In this document: positions 37,315-46,700 of the stretch, piece after piece
Numbering within the stretch: the first letter of the stretch is position 1
Layout: each line of letters opens with the position of its first letter
Assembly (NCBI RefSeq): GCF_051014445.1
Contig: NC_135144.1
Location: forward strand, 2,666,001 to 2,730,000
Direction: 5' to 3'
Source: Colletes latitarsis
Lineage: Eukaryota > Arthropoda > Insecta > Hymenoptera > Colletidae
DNA length: 64,000 nt
Program-made: the position numbers and the translations under genes
Notes under the pieces: model-generated
Seen by the model: only the letters and a program-made list of their open reading frames with translations
Told to the model about the DNA's origin: nothing
Database searches by the model: none

Positions 37315-40300
37315 TCCAGGCCAACCTCAACCACTGCCGCGCGGCACAGGACTTGATGTCCCAAGTCCTCGCGGAGTGGGGGGTTGGCCTGGCGGTCGCC
37401 GCCGAGCCGTACCGCGTCCCTGATCACCCTCATTGGGTGGGCGACGCGGACGGCTTGGTGGCGACGGTATGGGGAGGGGGCGACGGGTCCCCACCGTTCT
37501 CCTTGTTGGAGCGCGGTCGGGGATTCGTCGCCGTGGACTGGGGGGGAGTCGCTGTGGTGGGGTGCTACATTTCGCCCCGTAGCGGTCACGCTGCGTTCGA
37601 GCTGTACTTGGCCGAGGTCGCGGCATGCGTGCAGCGCTACGCGGCCCGGCCGGTGCTGGTCCTGGGGGATTTTAATGCCAAGTCGGTGGCTTGGGGATCC
37701 CCCAGGACCTCCGTTCGCGGCGGGATCCTGGGCGATTGGGCGGCGGGGCTCGACCTCCGGGTATTGAACCGGGGGTCGGAGCACACATGCGTGCGGCGAT
37801 ATGGGGGGTCCATCGTGGATGTTGGATTCGCGACCCCCAACGCCGTGCGCATGGTGTCGGGTTGGCACGTGGTCGCGGGGGCAGAGACACTCTCCGATCA
37901 CCGGTACATCCGGATGGAGGTCTCTGCCGCCGCGAGTGCATCCCGACACGGCCGCCTGCGTGGCACCCCACCACGCCGCTGGGCGCTTCGGCGCCTGGAC
38001 AAGGACGCCCTGATGGCAGCTGCCCTCGCTGCAACTTGGCCGCAGGGAGCGGCCGGGTTGCCGGGCATAGAGGAGGAGGTCGCCCGGCTCGGAGCATTGG
38101 TCGCGGGTATTTGCGACGCGGCGATGCCTCGGGTCGGGCGGGCTTCTCCTCGCCGGGCGGTGTACTGGTGGTCGGACGCGATCGCGGAGTTGCGAGTCGC
38201 GACTGTCCGCGCCCGACGCCAGTACACCCGCGCGCGCCGTCGTCAACGAACAGGCGACGGCGTGGCGCGAGCGAGGGCAGCTGATGACCTGTATGGAGCA
38301 TACCGCGTGGCGCGGGTTGCTCTGCAGGTCGCCATCAAACGGGCCAAGACCCAGGCATGGAAGGAGCTCCTCCAGACCCTTGATGACGATCCATGGGGGC
38401 GCCCATATAAGGTGGTGCTGAATAAGCTCCGCCCGTGGGCGCCCCCCGTCACCGAGGGTCTTGACCCCCGGCTGCTGGAGGACGTGGTCAATACACTCTT
38501 CCCAATTGGGGAGAGGGGACCGCGTCCTCCGGCGGCGGCGGCTGTCCCAGTGGAGTGGACGGCCGAGCTGGGGGTCACGCAGGAGGAGCTGGCAGCGGCC
38601 ATCAGACGGCTCGGGGTTCGTAACACGGCCCCGGGTCCGGATGGTGTGCCCGGCCGGGTTTGGGTCTTGACCCAGGGCGTCCTTGGGGCCGACCTCAGGC
38701 GGTTGTTCGACCGCTGCCTGAGGGACGGGCGATTCCCCCCCAGTTGGAAGGTGGCGAGGATGGTCCTCCTCCGGAAGGAGGGTCGGCCCGCGGAGTCTCC
38801 CTCCGCATACCGGCCCATTTGTCTCCTCGACGAGGTGGGCAAGCTCTTCGAGCGTGTGATTGCTGCCCGCCTCGTCGAGCACCTGTCGCGGGGTGATCCC
38901 GGTCTGGCCGACTGCCAGTTCGGTTTCCGGGGGGGCCGATCGACTATCGACGCGATAGGTCGTGTGAGGGCCCTCTCGGAGGCGGCCGTCTCCCGGGGAG
39001 GGGTGGCATTGGCAATATCCTTGGATATTGCCAATGCCTTTAACACCCTCCCCTGGGAAGAGATAAGGAGGGGGCTCGAATATCATCGAGTCCCCCCTTG
39101 TCTCAGGGCGGTCGTCGGGGATTATCTCCGCGGCAGGTGGATCGAGTATCCGGGCCGGGATGGTGATATGCGGAGGGAGGTGTACTGCGGTGTTCCGCAG
39201 GGGTCGGTCCTCGGGCCACTCCTGTGGAACATCGCGTACGACTCGGTGTTGCGGGCCGGCCTCCCCGACGGCGTCAGCACGGTGTGTTATGCGGATGACA
39301 CACTGGTGCTGGCCGTCGGGGCGCACTGGGGGAGGGCCATGCGTCGCGCGGAGGAGGGGTCGCAACGCGTCGTCGACCGGATCAGGGGGATGGGGATGAC
39401 GGTGGCGGTCCATAAGACCGAGGTGATTGCGTTTCATTCACCTCGGCAGGATCCGCCACCCCCTCTGATTCGGGTGGGTGGGGCTGACATCGAGGTGAAG
39501 CCCCAGATCAGGTATCTGGGGCTGATCCTCGATGGCCACTGGCGTTTCGAGAAGCATTTCCGCTGCCTGGTCCCCCGGTTGGAAAGGATGGTTGCGGCTC
39601 TGGGCCGGATCCTGCCCAACTTGGGGGGCCCGGCGGGCAGAGTTCGTCGCCTCTATGTGGCAATGGTCCAGTCGGTGGCCCTATACGGGGCCCCCGTCTG
39701 GGCGGACGACCTGGCTGCCTCCCGGCGCAGCATGACTATGCTGCGTCGGGTGCAGAGGCGCATGGCGCTCAGGGTCGTCCGCGGGTATCGGACCATGTCA
39801 CATGAGGCGGCGACGGTTCTAGCGGGGATGCCGCCCATGGACCTGCTCGCGCGGTCGCACGCGGTGATGTACCGGCACCGCGTCGACCGTCGCGCCGGGG
39901 TGGGGGCGGTCCCGGGCGGGCAGGAACCTGCTTGGGGCGATTTGAAGCGCCAGGCCCGGCAGTCCGTGTTGCTCGCGTGGCAGGAGCGGCTGGCTCTGCC
40001 AACCGCGGGGCACCGGACTGTCGGGGCTGTTCGGCCACTCCTGAAGGAGTGGATGGACAGAGGCCATGGCAGCCTCACCTACCGGCTGGCACAGGTATTT
40101 TCCGGGCATGGCAGCTTCGGAAGATACCTGTGCCGGATAGGGAAGGAGCCGACGGCGCGTTGCTGCCACTGCGACGCTGAGCAGGACACGGCGGATCATA
40201 CCCTGGAGGTATGCCCCGCGTGGGAGGGGGAGCGCCGTGTCCTGGTCGGCGTCGTCGGGCGGGATGTCTCGCTGCCGGGCGTGGTGCGCGCCATGCTCGG

Positions 40301-40478
40301 CAGCGAGGAGAAGTGGAGGGCCGTGGCCTCCTTCTGCGAGATCGTAATGTTGCAGAAGGAGGCCGCGGGGAGGGAGCGCGAGCTTCAGTGGCGCGCTGAA
40401 GCTCGCGCTCGTGCGGTGGCCCGAGGTCGTCGCCCGGTCGCGAGGCGTCGCGGGCGGCCGCCTCGGCGTGGCGGATGA
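37296..40478 (+). CDS. ORF2: AP endonuclease and reverse transcriptase of an R1-clade element
   Basis: An intact 1060-residue polyprotein, of normal length for this clade (about 1000-1100). It nicks target DNA and reverse-transcribes the element RNA at the nick (target-primed reverse transcription). The endonuclease covers residues 1-210: N10 in LLLQANLNH, E37 in AAEPY, Y91 in GCYISP, D125/N127 in LGDFNAKS, D175 in IVDVGF and S200-D201-H202. The reverse transcriptase covers about 430-760: YRPICLLDEVGKLFE, QFGFRGGRST, motif A LAISLDIANAFNTLPW with D577, GVPQGSVLGP (632-641), the YADD box (665-668) and the YLGLILDG thumb motif. The C-terminal zinc motif is C956-x2-C959-x8-H968-x4-C973. All key catalytic residues are present. 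It ends in a very basic tail (RRPVARRRGRPPRR). Start choice is fixed by the TAATG overlap and an in-frame stop just upstream. Codon use is strongly GC-ending except where arms of hairpins are AT-rich. The enzyme could still be active, in cis or for other copies. Confidence 0.95.
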   Translation: MPPRLLLQANLNHCRAAQDLMSQVLAEWGVGLAVAAEPYRVPDHPHWVGDADGLVATVWGGGDGSPPFSLLERGRGFVAVDWGGVAVVGCYISPRSGHAAFELYLAEVAACVQRYAARPVLVLGDFNAKSVAWGSPRTSVRGGILGDWAAGLDLRVLNRGSEHTCVRRYGGSIVDVGFATPNAVRMVSGWHVVAGAETLSDHRYIRMEVSAAASASRHGRLRGTPPRRWALRRLDKDALMAAALAATWPQGAAGLPGIEEEVARLGALVAGICDAAMPRVGRASPRRAVYWWSDAIAELRVATVRARRQYTRARRRQRTGDGVARARAADDLYGAYRVARVALQVAIKRAKTQAWKELLQTLDDDPWGRPYKVVLNKLRPWAPPVTEGLDPRLLEDVVNTLFPIGERGPRPPAAAAVPVEWTAELGVTQEELAAAIRRLGVRNTAPGPDGVPGRVWVLTQGVLGADLRRLFDRCLRDGRFPPSWKVARMVLLRKEGRPAESPSAYRPICLLDEVGKLFERVIAARLVEHLSRGDPGLADCQFGFRGGRSTIDAIGRVRALSEAAVSRGGVALAISLDIANAFNTLPWEEIRRGLEYHRVPPCLRAVVGDYLRGRWIEYPGRDGDMRREVYCGVPQGSVLGPLLWNIAYDSVLRAGLPDGVSTVCYADDTLVLAVGAHWGRAMRRAEEGSQRVVDRIRGMGMTVAVHKTEVIAFHSPRQDPPPPLIRVGGADIEVKPQIRYLGLILDGHWRFEKHFRCLVPRLERMVAALGRILPNLGGPAGRVRRLYVAMVQSVALYGAPVWADDLAASRRSMTMLRRVQRRMALRVVRGYRTMSHEAATVLAGMPPMDLLARSHAVMYRHRVDRRAGVGAVPGGQEPAWGDLKRQARQSVLLAWQERLALPTAGHRTVGAVRPLLKEWMDRGHGSLTYRLAQVFSGHGSFGRYLCRIGKEPTARCCHCDAEQDTADHTLEVCPAWEGERRVLVGVVGRDVSLPGVVRAMLGSEEKWRAVASFCEIVMLQKEAAGRERELQWRAEARARAVARGRRPVARRRGRPPRRGG
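37331..37379 (+). other. 18-pair compound hairpin at the ORF2 start
   Basis: CCACT/AGTGG (37331-37335, 37375-37379), CCGCG/CGCGG (37337-37341, 37370-37374) and AGGACTTG/CAAGTCCT (37348-37355, 37362-37369), all perfect. Confidence 0.8.
37402..37458 (+). other. 20-pair compound hairpin in the endonuclease region
   Basis: CCGAGCCG with CGGCTTGG (37402-37409, 37451-37458, one G-U), CCGCGTC with GACGCGG (37412-37418, 37443-37449), CACCC with GGGTG (37425-37429, 37435-37439). The left arm starts on the codon of catalytic E37. Confidence 0.8.
38826..38879 (+). other. 16-bp hairpin in the RT region (one G-U)
   Basis: CTCGACGAGGTGGGCA (38826-38841) with TGCCCGCCTCGTCGAG (38864-38879), plus an inner GCTC/GAGC mini-stem in the loop. 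Confidence 0.88.
38995..39053 (+). other. 24-pair hairpin over the RT motif A codons
   Basis: GGCATTGGCAATATCC (39005-39020) is perfectly complementary to 39023-39038, with GGGGAGGG (38995-39002) pairing with CCCTCCCC (39046-39053) outside it. It spans the codons of LAISLDIANAFNTLP. Both inner arms use AT-ending codons (ATA, TTG, GAT, ATT, AAT) that are rare in the rest of this GC-rich frame, so the composition changes together in the two arms. Confidence 0.9.
39418..39523 (+). other. Two hairpins downstream of the RT YADD box
   Basis: CCGAGGTGA (39418-39426) with 39438-39446, nine perfect pairs; AGCCCCAGAT (39499-39508) with 39514-39523, ten perfect pairs, 5-nt loop. Confidence 0.78.
39721..39750 (+). 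other. 13-bp hairpin in ORF2 (one G-U)
   Basis: CCCGGCGCAGCAT (39721-39733) with ATGCTGCGTCGGG (39738-39750), 4-nt loop GACT. Confidence 0.85.
39848..39894 (+). other. 18-pair compound hairpin in ORF2
   Basis: Stacked stems of 4, 6 and 8 pairs: 39848-39851 with 39891-39894, CGGTCG (39852-39857) with 39884-39889, ACGCGGTG (39859-39866) with 39876-39883. Confidence 0.78.
40088..40134 (+). other. 17-bp hairpin in ORF2 (one G-U)
   Basis: The arm at 40088-40104 (GGCACAGGTATTTTCCG) pairs with 40118-40134 over its full 17 bases, with one U-G pair in the sense RNA. The AT-rich centre is matched in both arms. Confidence 0.9.
40182..40244 (+). other. 18-pair hairpin over the ORF2 zinc motif
   Basis: CAGGACACGGCG (40182-40193) with CGCCGTGTCCTG (40233-40244), perfect; inner CATACC/GGTATG (40197-40202, 40208-40213). 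It covers the codons of the histidine and last cysteine of the CCHC motif. Confidence 0.82.
40325..40410 (+). other. Two perfect long hairpins at the ORF2 3' end
   Basis: GGCCTCCTTCTGC (40325-40337) with 40352-40364, 13 perfect pairs; GAGCGCGAGCTTCAG (40374-40388) with 40396-40410, 15 perfect pairs and a 7-nt loop. Confidence 0.9.
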
Positions 40479-40993
40479 CCTAGGCTGGGAGGGGGGTCCT
40501 GAGGGGACCCTCCTCCCGCCAGGCGGCGCCGGGTCGGACCGGTTGGGGGTAGGAGTGCCTCCCCCTACCGGTCCGACGCAAGGGGAGGCACCCTCGGCGG
40601 TCTGGTGTGGCCATGAACGCCCGGCCGCCGAGGGGTGGAAACGGGGTCGCGGGCGGTTGCGAGTTCGGGCTCGCAGCCGCCACTAAACGCGGCCCGGGAC
40701 GGATAGCGGCGGGATGGAGTGGCCCCGTCCCGCCGCTATGAGGCAGTGTGTCTACTGGGGGGACCGATTGTCCCCCCGGGGGATGGGCGCGAAAGCGCGG
40801 GCACGGGGAGGATACCGGAAGAATGCTTCGAGCGATTCCCGGTATCCTCCCAAAGCGTGCCGAAGGGTCACCGTGGGGTTTTTAGTGGGTAGGTCCCGCG
40901 CCTGTCGTTGTACGGGCGCGGGGAATCCCACACACCCCTCCCACCTCTCCCCAAGGAGGTGGGAGGGAGTCTTTCGAAGATTTTCCCCACGAC
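40479..40993 (+). other. Retrotransposon 3' UTR, a run of nine hairpins
   Basis: The 515 nt between the ORF2 stop and the poly(A) hold nine consecutive hairpins: 40487-40517 (13 bp, one G-U), 40533-40577 (11), 40591-40634 (10), 40652-40681 (12, one G-U), 40703-40739 (12), 40757-40777 (8), 40800-40861 (6+13), 40895-40922 (8) and 40936-40967 (12, 8-nt loop). In R1-clade and related elements the 3' UTR is what the reverse transcriptase recognises, so structure is expected. The number and perfection of stems is not typical in my knowledge. Confidence 0.85.
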
Positions 40994-41016
40994 AAAAAAA
41001 AAAAAAAAAAAAAAAA
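40994..41016 (+). other. Poly(A) tail of the retrotransposon
   Basis: Twenty-three A residues between CCACGAC and the right target duplication; the last two may belong to the duplication. TRAS and SART elements end in poly(A), whereas R1 of rDNA usually does not. Confidence 0.95.
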
Positions 41017-41029
41017 GTATGCGAAGAAG
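41017..41029 (+). repeat. Target-site duplication, right copy
   Basis: GTATGCGAAGAAG follows the poly(A) run and continues into GCAAAATCATG, resuming the monomer at the interrupted point. It is identical to the left copy. Confidence 0.9.
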
Positions 41030-44000
41030 GCAAAATCATGAGGCAGATGTGGGCATAACCCGGACCTAACCCAGACCTAACCGGTTCTATCCTCTAAAAT
41101 GTGGATCGAAACCAGGATTAATTGACTGTTTCAATGTGGTACCACATTACTACGTGATTCAAATCCAAAAAAACCCAGGATCTGGCCAACAAGTTTGCGA
41201 AGAAAGCAAAATCATGAGCCAGATGCGGGCATAACCCAGACCTAACCCAGACCTAACCGGTGTTATCCTCGAAAATATTGATCGAAACCAAGTTTAATCG
41301 ACTGTTTCATTGTGGTACCACATAACTACGTGATTGAAACCAGAGAAAACCAAGTATCCGGCGAACAACTATGCGAAGAAGGCAAAATCATGAGCCAGAT
41401 GCGGGCATAACCCAGACCTAACCCAGACCTAACCAGTGTGATCCTTTAAAGTGTGGATCGAAACCAGGTTTAATTGACTGTTTCAATGTGGTACCACATT
41501 ACTACGTGATTCAAACCCGAAAAAACCCAGGATCTGGCCAACAAGTTTGCGAAGAAAGCAAAATCATGAGCCAGATGCGGGCATAACCCAGACCTAACCC
41601 AGCCCTAACCGGTGTTACCGATTAAAATATTGGTCGGAACCAGGTTTAATTGTCTGTTTCATTGTGGTACCACATAACTACGTGATTGAAACCAGAGAAA
41701 ACCAAGGAACCGGCCAACAAAAATGCGGAAAAGGCAAAATCATGCGTCAGATGCTGGCATAACCCAGACCTAACCCAGACCTAACCGATGTTACCGACTA
41801 AAATATTGGTCGGAACCAGGTTTAATTGTCTGTTTCAGTGAGGTGTCACATTACTACCTGTTTCAAACCAGAGAAAACCAAGGATCTGGCCAACAAGAAT
41901 GCGGAAAAGGCAAAATCATGAGTCAGATGCGGGCATAACCCAGACCTAACCCAGACCTAACCGGTGTTACCGACTAAAATACTGACCGAATCCAGGTTTA
42001 ATTGGCTGTTACTGTGTGGTACCACATTACTACGTGATACAAACCCGAAAATTCCCAGGATCTGGCCAACAACTATGCGAAGAAGGCAAAATCATGAGCC
42101 AGATGCGGGCATAACCCAGACCTAACCCAGCCCTAACCGGTGTTACCGACTAAAATATTGGTCGGAACCAGGTTTAATTGTCTGTTTCATTGTGGTACCA
42201 CATAACTACGTGATTGAAACCAGTGAAAACCAAGGAACCGGCCAACAAAAATGCGGAAAAGGCAAAATCATGCGTCAGATGCTGGCATAACCCAGACCTA
42301 ACCCAGACCTAACCGATGTTACCGACTAAAATATTGGTCGGAACCAGGTTTAATTGTCTGTTTCAGTGAGGTGTCACATTACTACCTGTTTCAAACCAGA
42401 GAAAACCGAGGATCTGGCCAACAAGAATGCGGAAAAGGCAAAATCATGAGTCAGATGCGGGCATAACCCAGACCTAACCCAGACCTAACCGGTGTTACCG
42501 ACTAAAATACTGACCGAATCCAGGTTTAATTGGCTGTTACTGTGTGGTACCACATTACTACGTGATACAAACCCGAAAATTCCCAGGATCTGGCCAACAA
42601 CTATGCGAAGAAGGCAAAATCATGAGCCAGATGCGGGCATAACCCAGACCTAACCCAGACCTAACCGGTGTTATACTCTAAAATATTGATCGAATCCAAG
42701 TGTAACGGACTGTTTCTGTGTGGTACCACATTACTGCGTGATTCAAACCCGAAAAAACCCAGGATCTCGCCAACAAGAATGCGGAAAAGGCAAAATCATG
42801 AGCCAGCTGCGGGCATAACCCACACCTAACCCAGACCTAACCGGTGTAACCGACTAAAATACTGACCGAATCCAGGTTTAATTGACTGTTACTGTGTGGT
42901 ACCACATTACTACGGTATTCAAACCCGGAAATTCCCAGGATCTGAGCAACAAGTATGCGAAGAAGGGAGAATCATGAGCCAGTTGCGGGCATAACCCAGA
43001 CCTAACCCAGACCTAACCGGTGTTACCGACTAAAATATTGGTCGGAACCAGGTTTTATTGTCTGTTTCAGTGTGGTGTCACATTACTACGTGTTTCAAGC
43101 CAGAGAAAACCAAGGATCTGGCCAACACGAATGCGGAAAAGGCAAAATCATGAGCCAGATGGGGGCATAACCCAGACCTAACCCAGACCTAACCTGTGTT
43201 ATCCTTTAAAATATTGATCGAAACCAGGTTTAATTGTCTGTTTCATTGTGGTACCACATTACTACGTGATTGAAACCAGAGAAAACCAAGGATCCGGCCA
43301 ACAAGAATGCAGAAAAGGCAAAATCATGAGCCAGATGCGGGCATAACCCACACCTAACCCAGACCTAACCGGTGTTACCGACTAAAATACTGACCGAATC
43401 CAGGTTTAATTGACTGTTACTGTGTGGTACCACATTACTACGTTATTCAAACCCGGAAATTCCCAGGATCTGAGCAACAAGTATGCGAAGAAGGGAGAAT
43501 CATGAGCCAGTTGCGGGCATAACCCAGACCTAACCCAGACCTAACTGGTGTTACCGACTAAAATACTGACCGAATCCAGGTTTAATTGACTTTTACTGTG
43601 TGGTACCACATTACTACGTTATTCAAACCCGGAAATTCCCAGGATCTGACCAACAAGTATGCGAAGAAGGCATAATCATGAGCCAGATGCGGGCATAACC
43701 CAGACCTAACCCAGACCTAACCGGTGTTATCCTCTAAAATATTGATCGAATCCAGGCTTAATTGACTGTTACGGTGTGGTACCACATTACTACGTGACAC
43801 AAACCCGAAAATTCCCAGGATCTGGCCAACAACTATGCGAAGAAGGCAAAATCATGAGCCAGATGCGGGCATAACCCAGACCTAACCCAGACCTAACCGG
43901 TGTTATACTCTAAACTATTGATCGAATCCAAGTTTAATCGACTGTTTCAGTGTGGTACAACATTACTACGTGATTCAAACCCGAAAAAACCCAGGATCTG

Positions 44001-45931
44001 GCCAACAAGTATGCGAAGAAGGCAAAATCATGAGCCAGATGCGGGCATAACCCAGACCTAACCCAGACCTAACCGGTGTTATCCTCCAATATATTGATCG
44101 AATCCAGGTTTAATTGACTGTTACTGTGTGGTACCACATTACTACGTGATACAAACCCGAAAATTCCCAGGATCTGGCCAACAACTATGCGAAGAAGGCA
44201 AAATCATGAGCCAGATGCGGGCATAACCCAGACCTAACCCAGACCTAACCAGTGTTATCCTTTAAAATGTGGATCGAAACCAGGTTTAATTGACTGTTTC
44301 AATGTGGTACCACATTACTACGTGATTCAAACCCGAAAAAACCCAGGATCTGGCCAACAAGTTTGCGAAGAAAGCAAAATCATGAGCCAGATGCGGGCAT
44401 AGCCCCGACCTAACCCAGACCTAACCAGTGTTATCCTTTAAAATGTGGATCGAAACCAGGTTTAATTGACTGTTTCAATGTTGTACCACATTACCACGTG
44501 ATTCAAACCCTAAAAAACCCAGGATCTGGCCAACATGTTTGCGAAGAATGCAAAATCATGAGCCTGATGCGGGGATAACCCAGACCTAACCCAGACCTAA
44601 CCGGTGTTACCGACTAAAATATTGGTCGGAACCAGGTTTAATTGTCTGTTTCAGTGAGGTGTCACATTACTACCTGTTTCAAACCAGAGAAAACCAAGGA
44701 TCTGGCCAACAAGAATGCGGAAAAGGCAAAATCATGAGTCAGATGCTGGCATAACCCAGACCTCACCCAGACCTAACCAGTGTTACCGACTAAATTACTG
44801 ACCGAATCCAGGTTTGATTGACTGTTACTGTGTGGTACCACATTACTACGTTATTCAAACCCGGAAATTCCCAGGATCTGAGCAACAAGTATGCGAAGAA
44901 GGGAGAATCATGAGCCAGTTGCGGGCATAACCCAGACCTAACCCAGACCTAACTGGTGTTACCGACTAAAATACTGACCGAATCCAGGTTTAATTGACTT
45001 TTACTGTGTGGTACCACATTACTACGTTATTCAAACCCGGAAATTCCCAGGATCTGACCAACAAGTATGCGAAGAAGGCAAAATCATGAGCCAGATGCGG
45101 GCATAACCCAGACCTAACCCAGACCTAACCGGTGTTATCCTCTAAAATATTGATCGAATCCAGGCTTAATTGACTGTTACGGTGTGGTACCACATTACTA
45201 CGTGACACAAACCCGAAAATTCCCAGGATCTGGCCAACAACTATGCGAAGAAGGCAAAATCATGAGCCAGATGCGGGCATAACCCAGACCTAACCCAGAC
45301 CTAACCGGTGTTATACTCTAAACTATTGATCGAATCCAAGTTTAATCGACTGTTTCAGTGTGGTACAACATTACTACGTGATTCAAACCCGAAAAAACCC
45401 AGGATCTGGCCAACAAGTATGCGAAGAAGGCAAAATCATGAGCCAGATGCGGGCATAACCCAGACCAAACCCAGACCTAACCGGTGTTATCCTCCAATAT
45501 ATTGATCGAATCCAGGTTTAATTGACTGTTACTGTGTGGCACCACATTACTACGTGATACAAACCCGAAAATTCCCAGGATCTGGCCAACAACTATGCGA
45601 AGAAGGCAAAATCATGAGCCAGATGCGGGCATAACCCAGACCTAACCCAGACCTAACCAGTGTTATCCTTTAAAATGTGGATCGAAACCAGGTTTAATTG
45701 ACTGTTTCAATGTGGTACCACATTACTACGTGATTCAAACCCGAAAAAACCCAGGATCTGGCCAACAAGTTTGCGAAGAAAGCAAAATCATGAGCCAGAT
45801 GCGGGCATAACCCAGACCTAACCCAGCCCTAACCGGTGTTACCGACTAAAATATTGGTCGGAACCAGGTTTAATTGTCTGTTTCATTGTGGTACCACATA
45901 ACTACGTGATTGAAACCAGAGAAAACCAAGG

Positions 45932-46700
45932 AACCGGCCAACAAAAATGCGGAAAAGGCAAAATCATGCGTCAGATGCCGGCATAACCCAGACCTAACCC
46001 AGACCTAACCGATGTTACCGACTAAAATATTGGTCGGAACCAGGTTTAATTGTCTGTTTCAGTGAGGTGTCACATTACTACCTGTTTCAAACCAGAGAAA
46101 ACCAAGGATCTGGCCAACAAGAATGCGGAAAAGGCAAAATCATGAGTCAGATGCTGGCATAACCCAGACCTCACCCAGACCTAACCAGTGTTACCGACTA
46201 AAATACTGTCCGAATCCAGGTTTAATTGCCAGTTACTGTGTGGTACCACATTACTACGTTATTCAAACCCGGAAATTCCCAGGATCTGACCAACAAGTAT
46301 GCGAAGAAGGCAAAATCATGAGGCAGATGTGGGCATAACCCGGACCTAACCCAGACCTAACCGGTTCTATCCTCTAAAATGTGGATCGAAACCAGGATTA
46401 ATTGACTGTTTCAATGTGGTACCACATTACTACGTGATTCAAATCCAAAAAAACCCAGTATCTGGCCAACAACTATGCGAGGAAGGCAAAATCATGCGCC
46501 TGATGTGGGCATAACCCAGACCTAACCCAGACCTAACCGGTTTTATCCTCTAAAATATTGATCGAAACCAGGTTTAATTGACTGTTTCAACGTGGTACCA
46601 CATTACTACGTGATTCAAACTCTAAAAAACCCGGGATCTGGCCAACAAGTATGCGAAGAAGGCAAAATCATGAGCCAGATGCGGGCATAACCCAGACCTA
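45932..46700. repeat. Block holding an empty target site, copied at 49441-50209
   Basis: This block and the one 3509 bp downstream (20 x 176 minus 11) are nearly identical. Both contain the monomer pair that matches the two flanks of the retrotransposon, but without the insertion. They serve as the pre-insertion reference. Confidence 0.8.
46286..46312 (+). other. Empty insertion site, copy 1
   Basis: The sequence around ACAAGTATGCGAAGAAGG is continuous here. To its left the match with the element's 5' flank runs back through AATTGCCAGTTACTG. To its right the match with the 3' flank runs through ATGAGGCAGATGTGGGC and on for well over 100 bp. It shows what the array looked like before insertion. 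Confidence 0.85.

Larger units (their letters stand above)
35049..41016 (+). mobile_element. R1-clade non-LTR retrotransposon inserted in the satellite
   Basis: A full-length-looking, GC-rich insertion of about 5968 bp: 5' UTR, gag-like ORF1, APE/RT ORF2, 3' UTR and poly(A). No terminal repeats. The protein order, the ORF2 start (LLLQANLNHCRAAQDLM), a single C-terminal CCHC motif in ORF2 and the overlapping ORF1/ORF2 junction fit the R1 clade (R1, TRAS, SART and Waldo families). ORF2 is intact, ORF1 is not. Direct repeats of 13-15 bp flank it. Its base composition is unlike the host array, and it is full of inverted repeats. The subfamily is not resolved: one copy cannot show whether the satellite is a specific target or a chance landing place. 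Confidence 0.93.

Noticed and set aside
35405..40683. Long antisense open frames opposite ORF1 and ORF2, up to 714 codons
   Set aside because: They are shadows of GC-rich coding sequence with few stop codons on the other strand; no domain or start context supports them, and the sense frames carry the enzyme motifs.
35049..41016. LTR retrotransposon or DNA transposon
   Set aside because: No terminal direct or inverted repeats, no integrase or transposase motifs; poly(A) tail, APE domain and YADD reverse transcriptase identify a non-LTR element.
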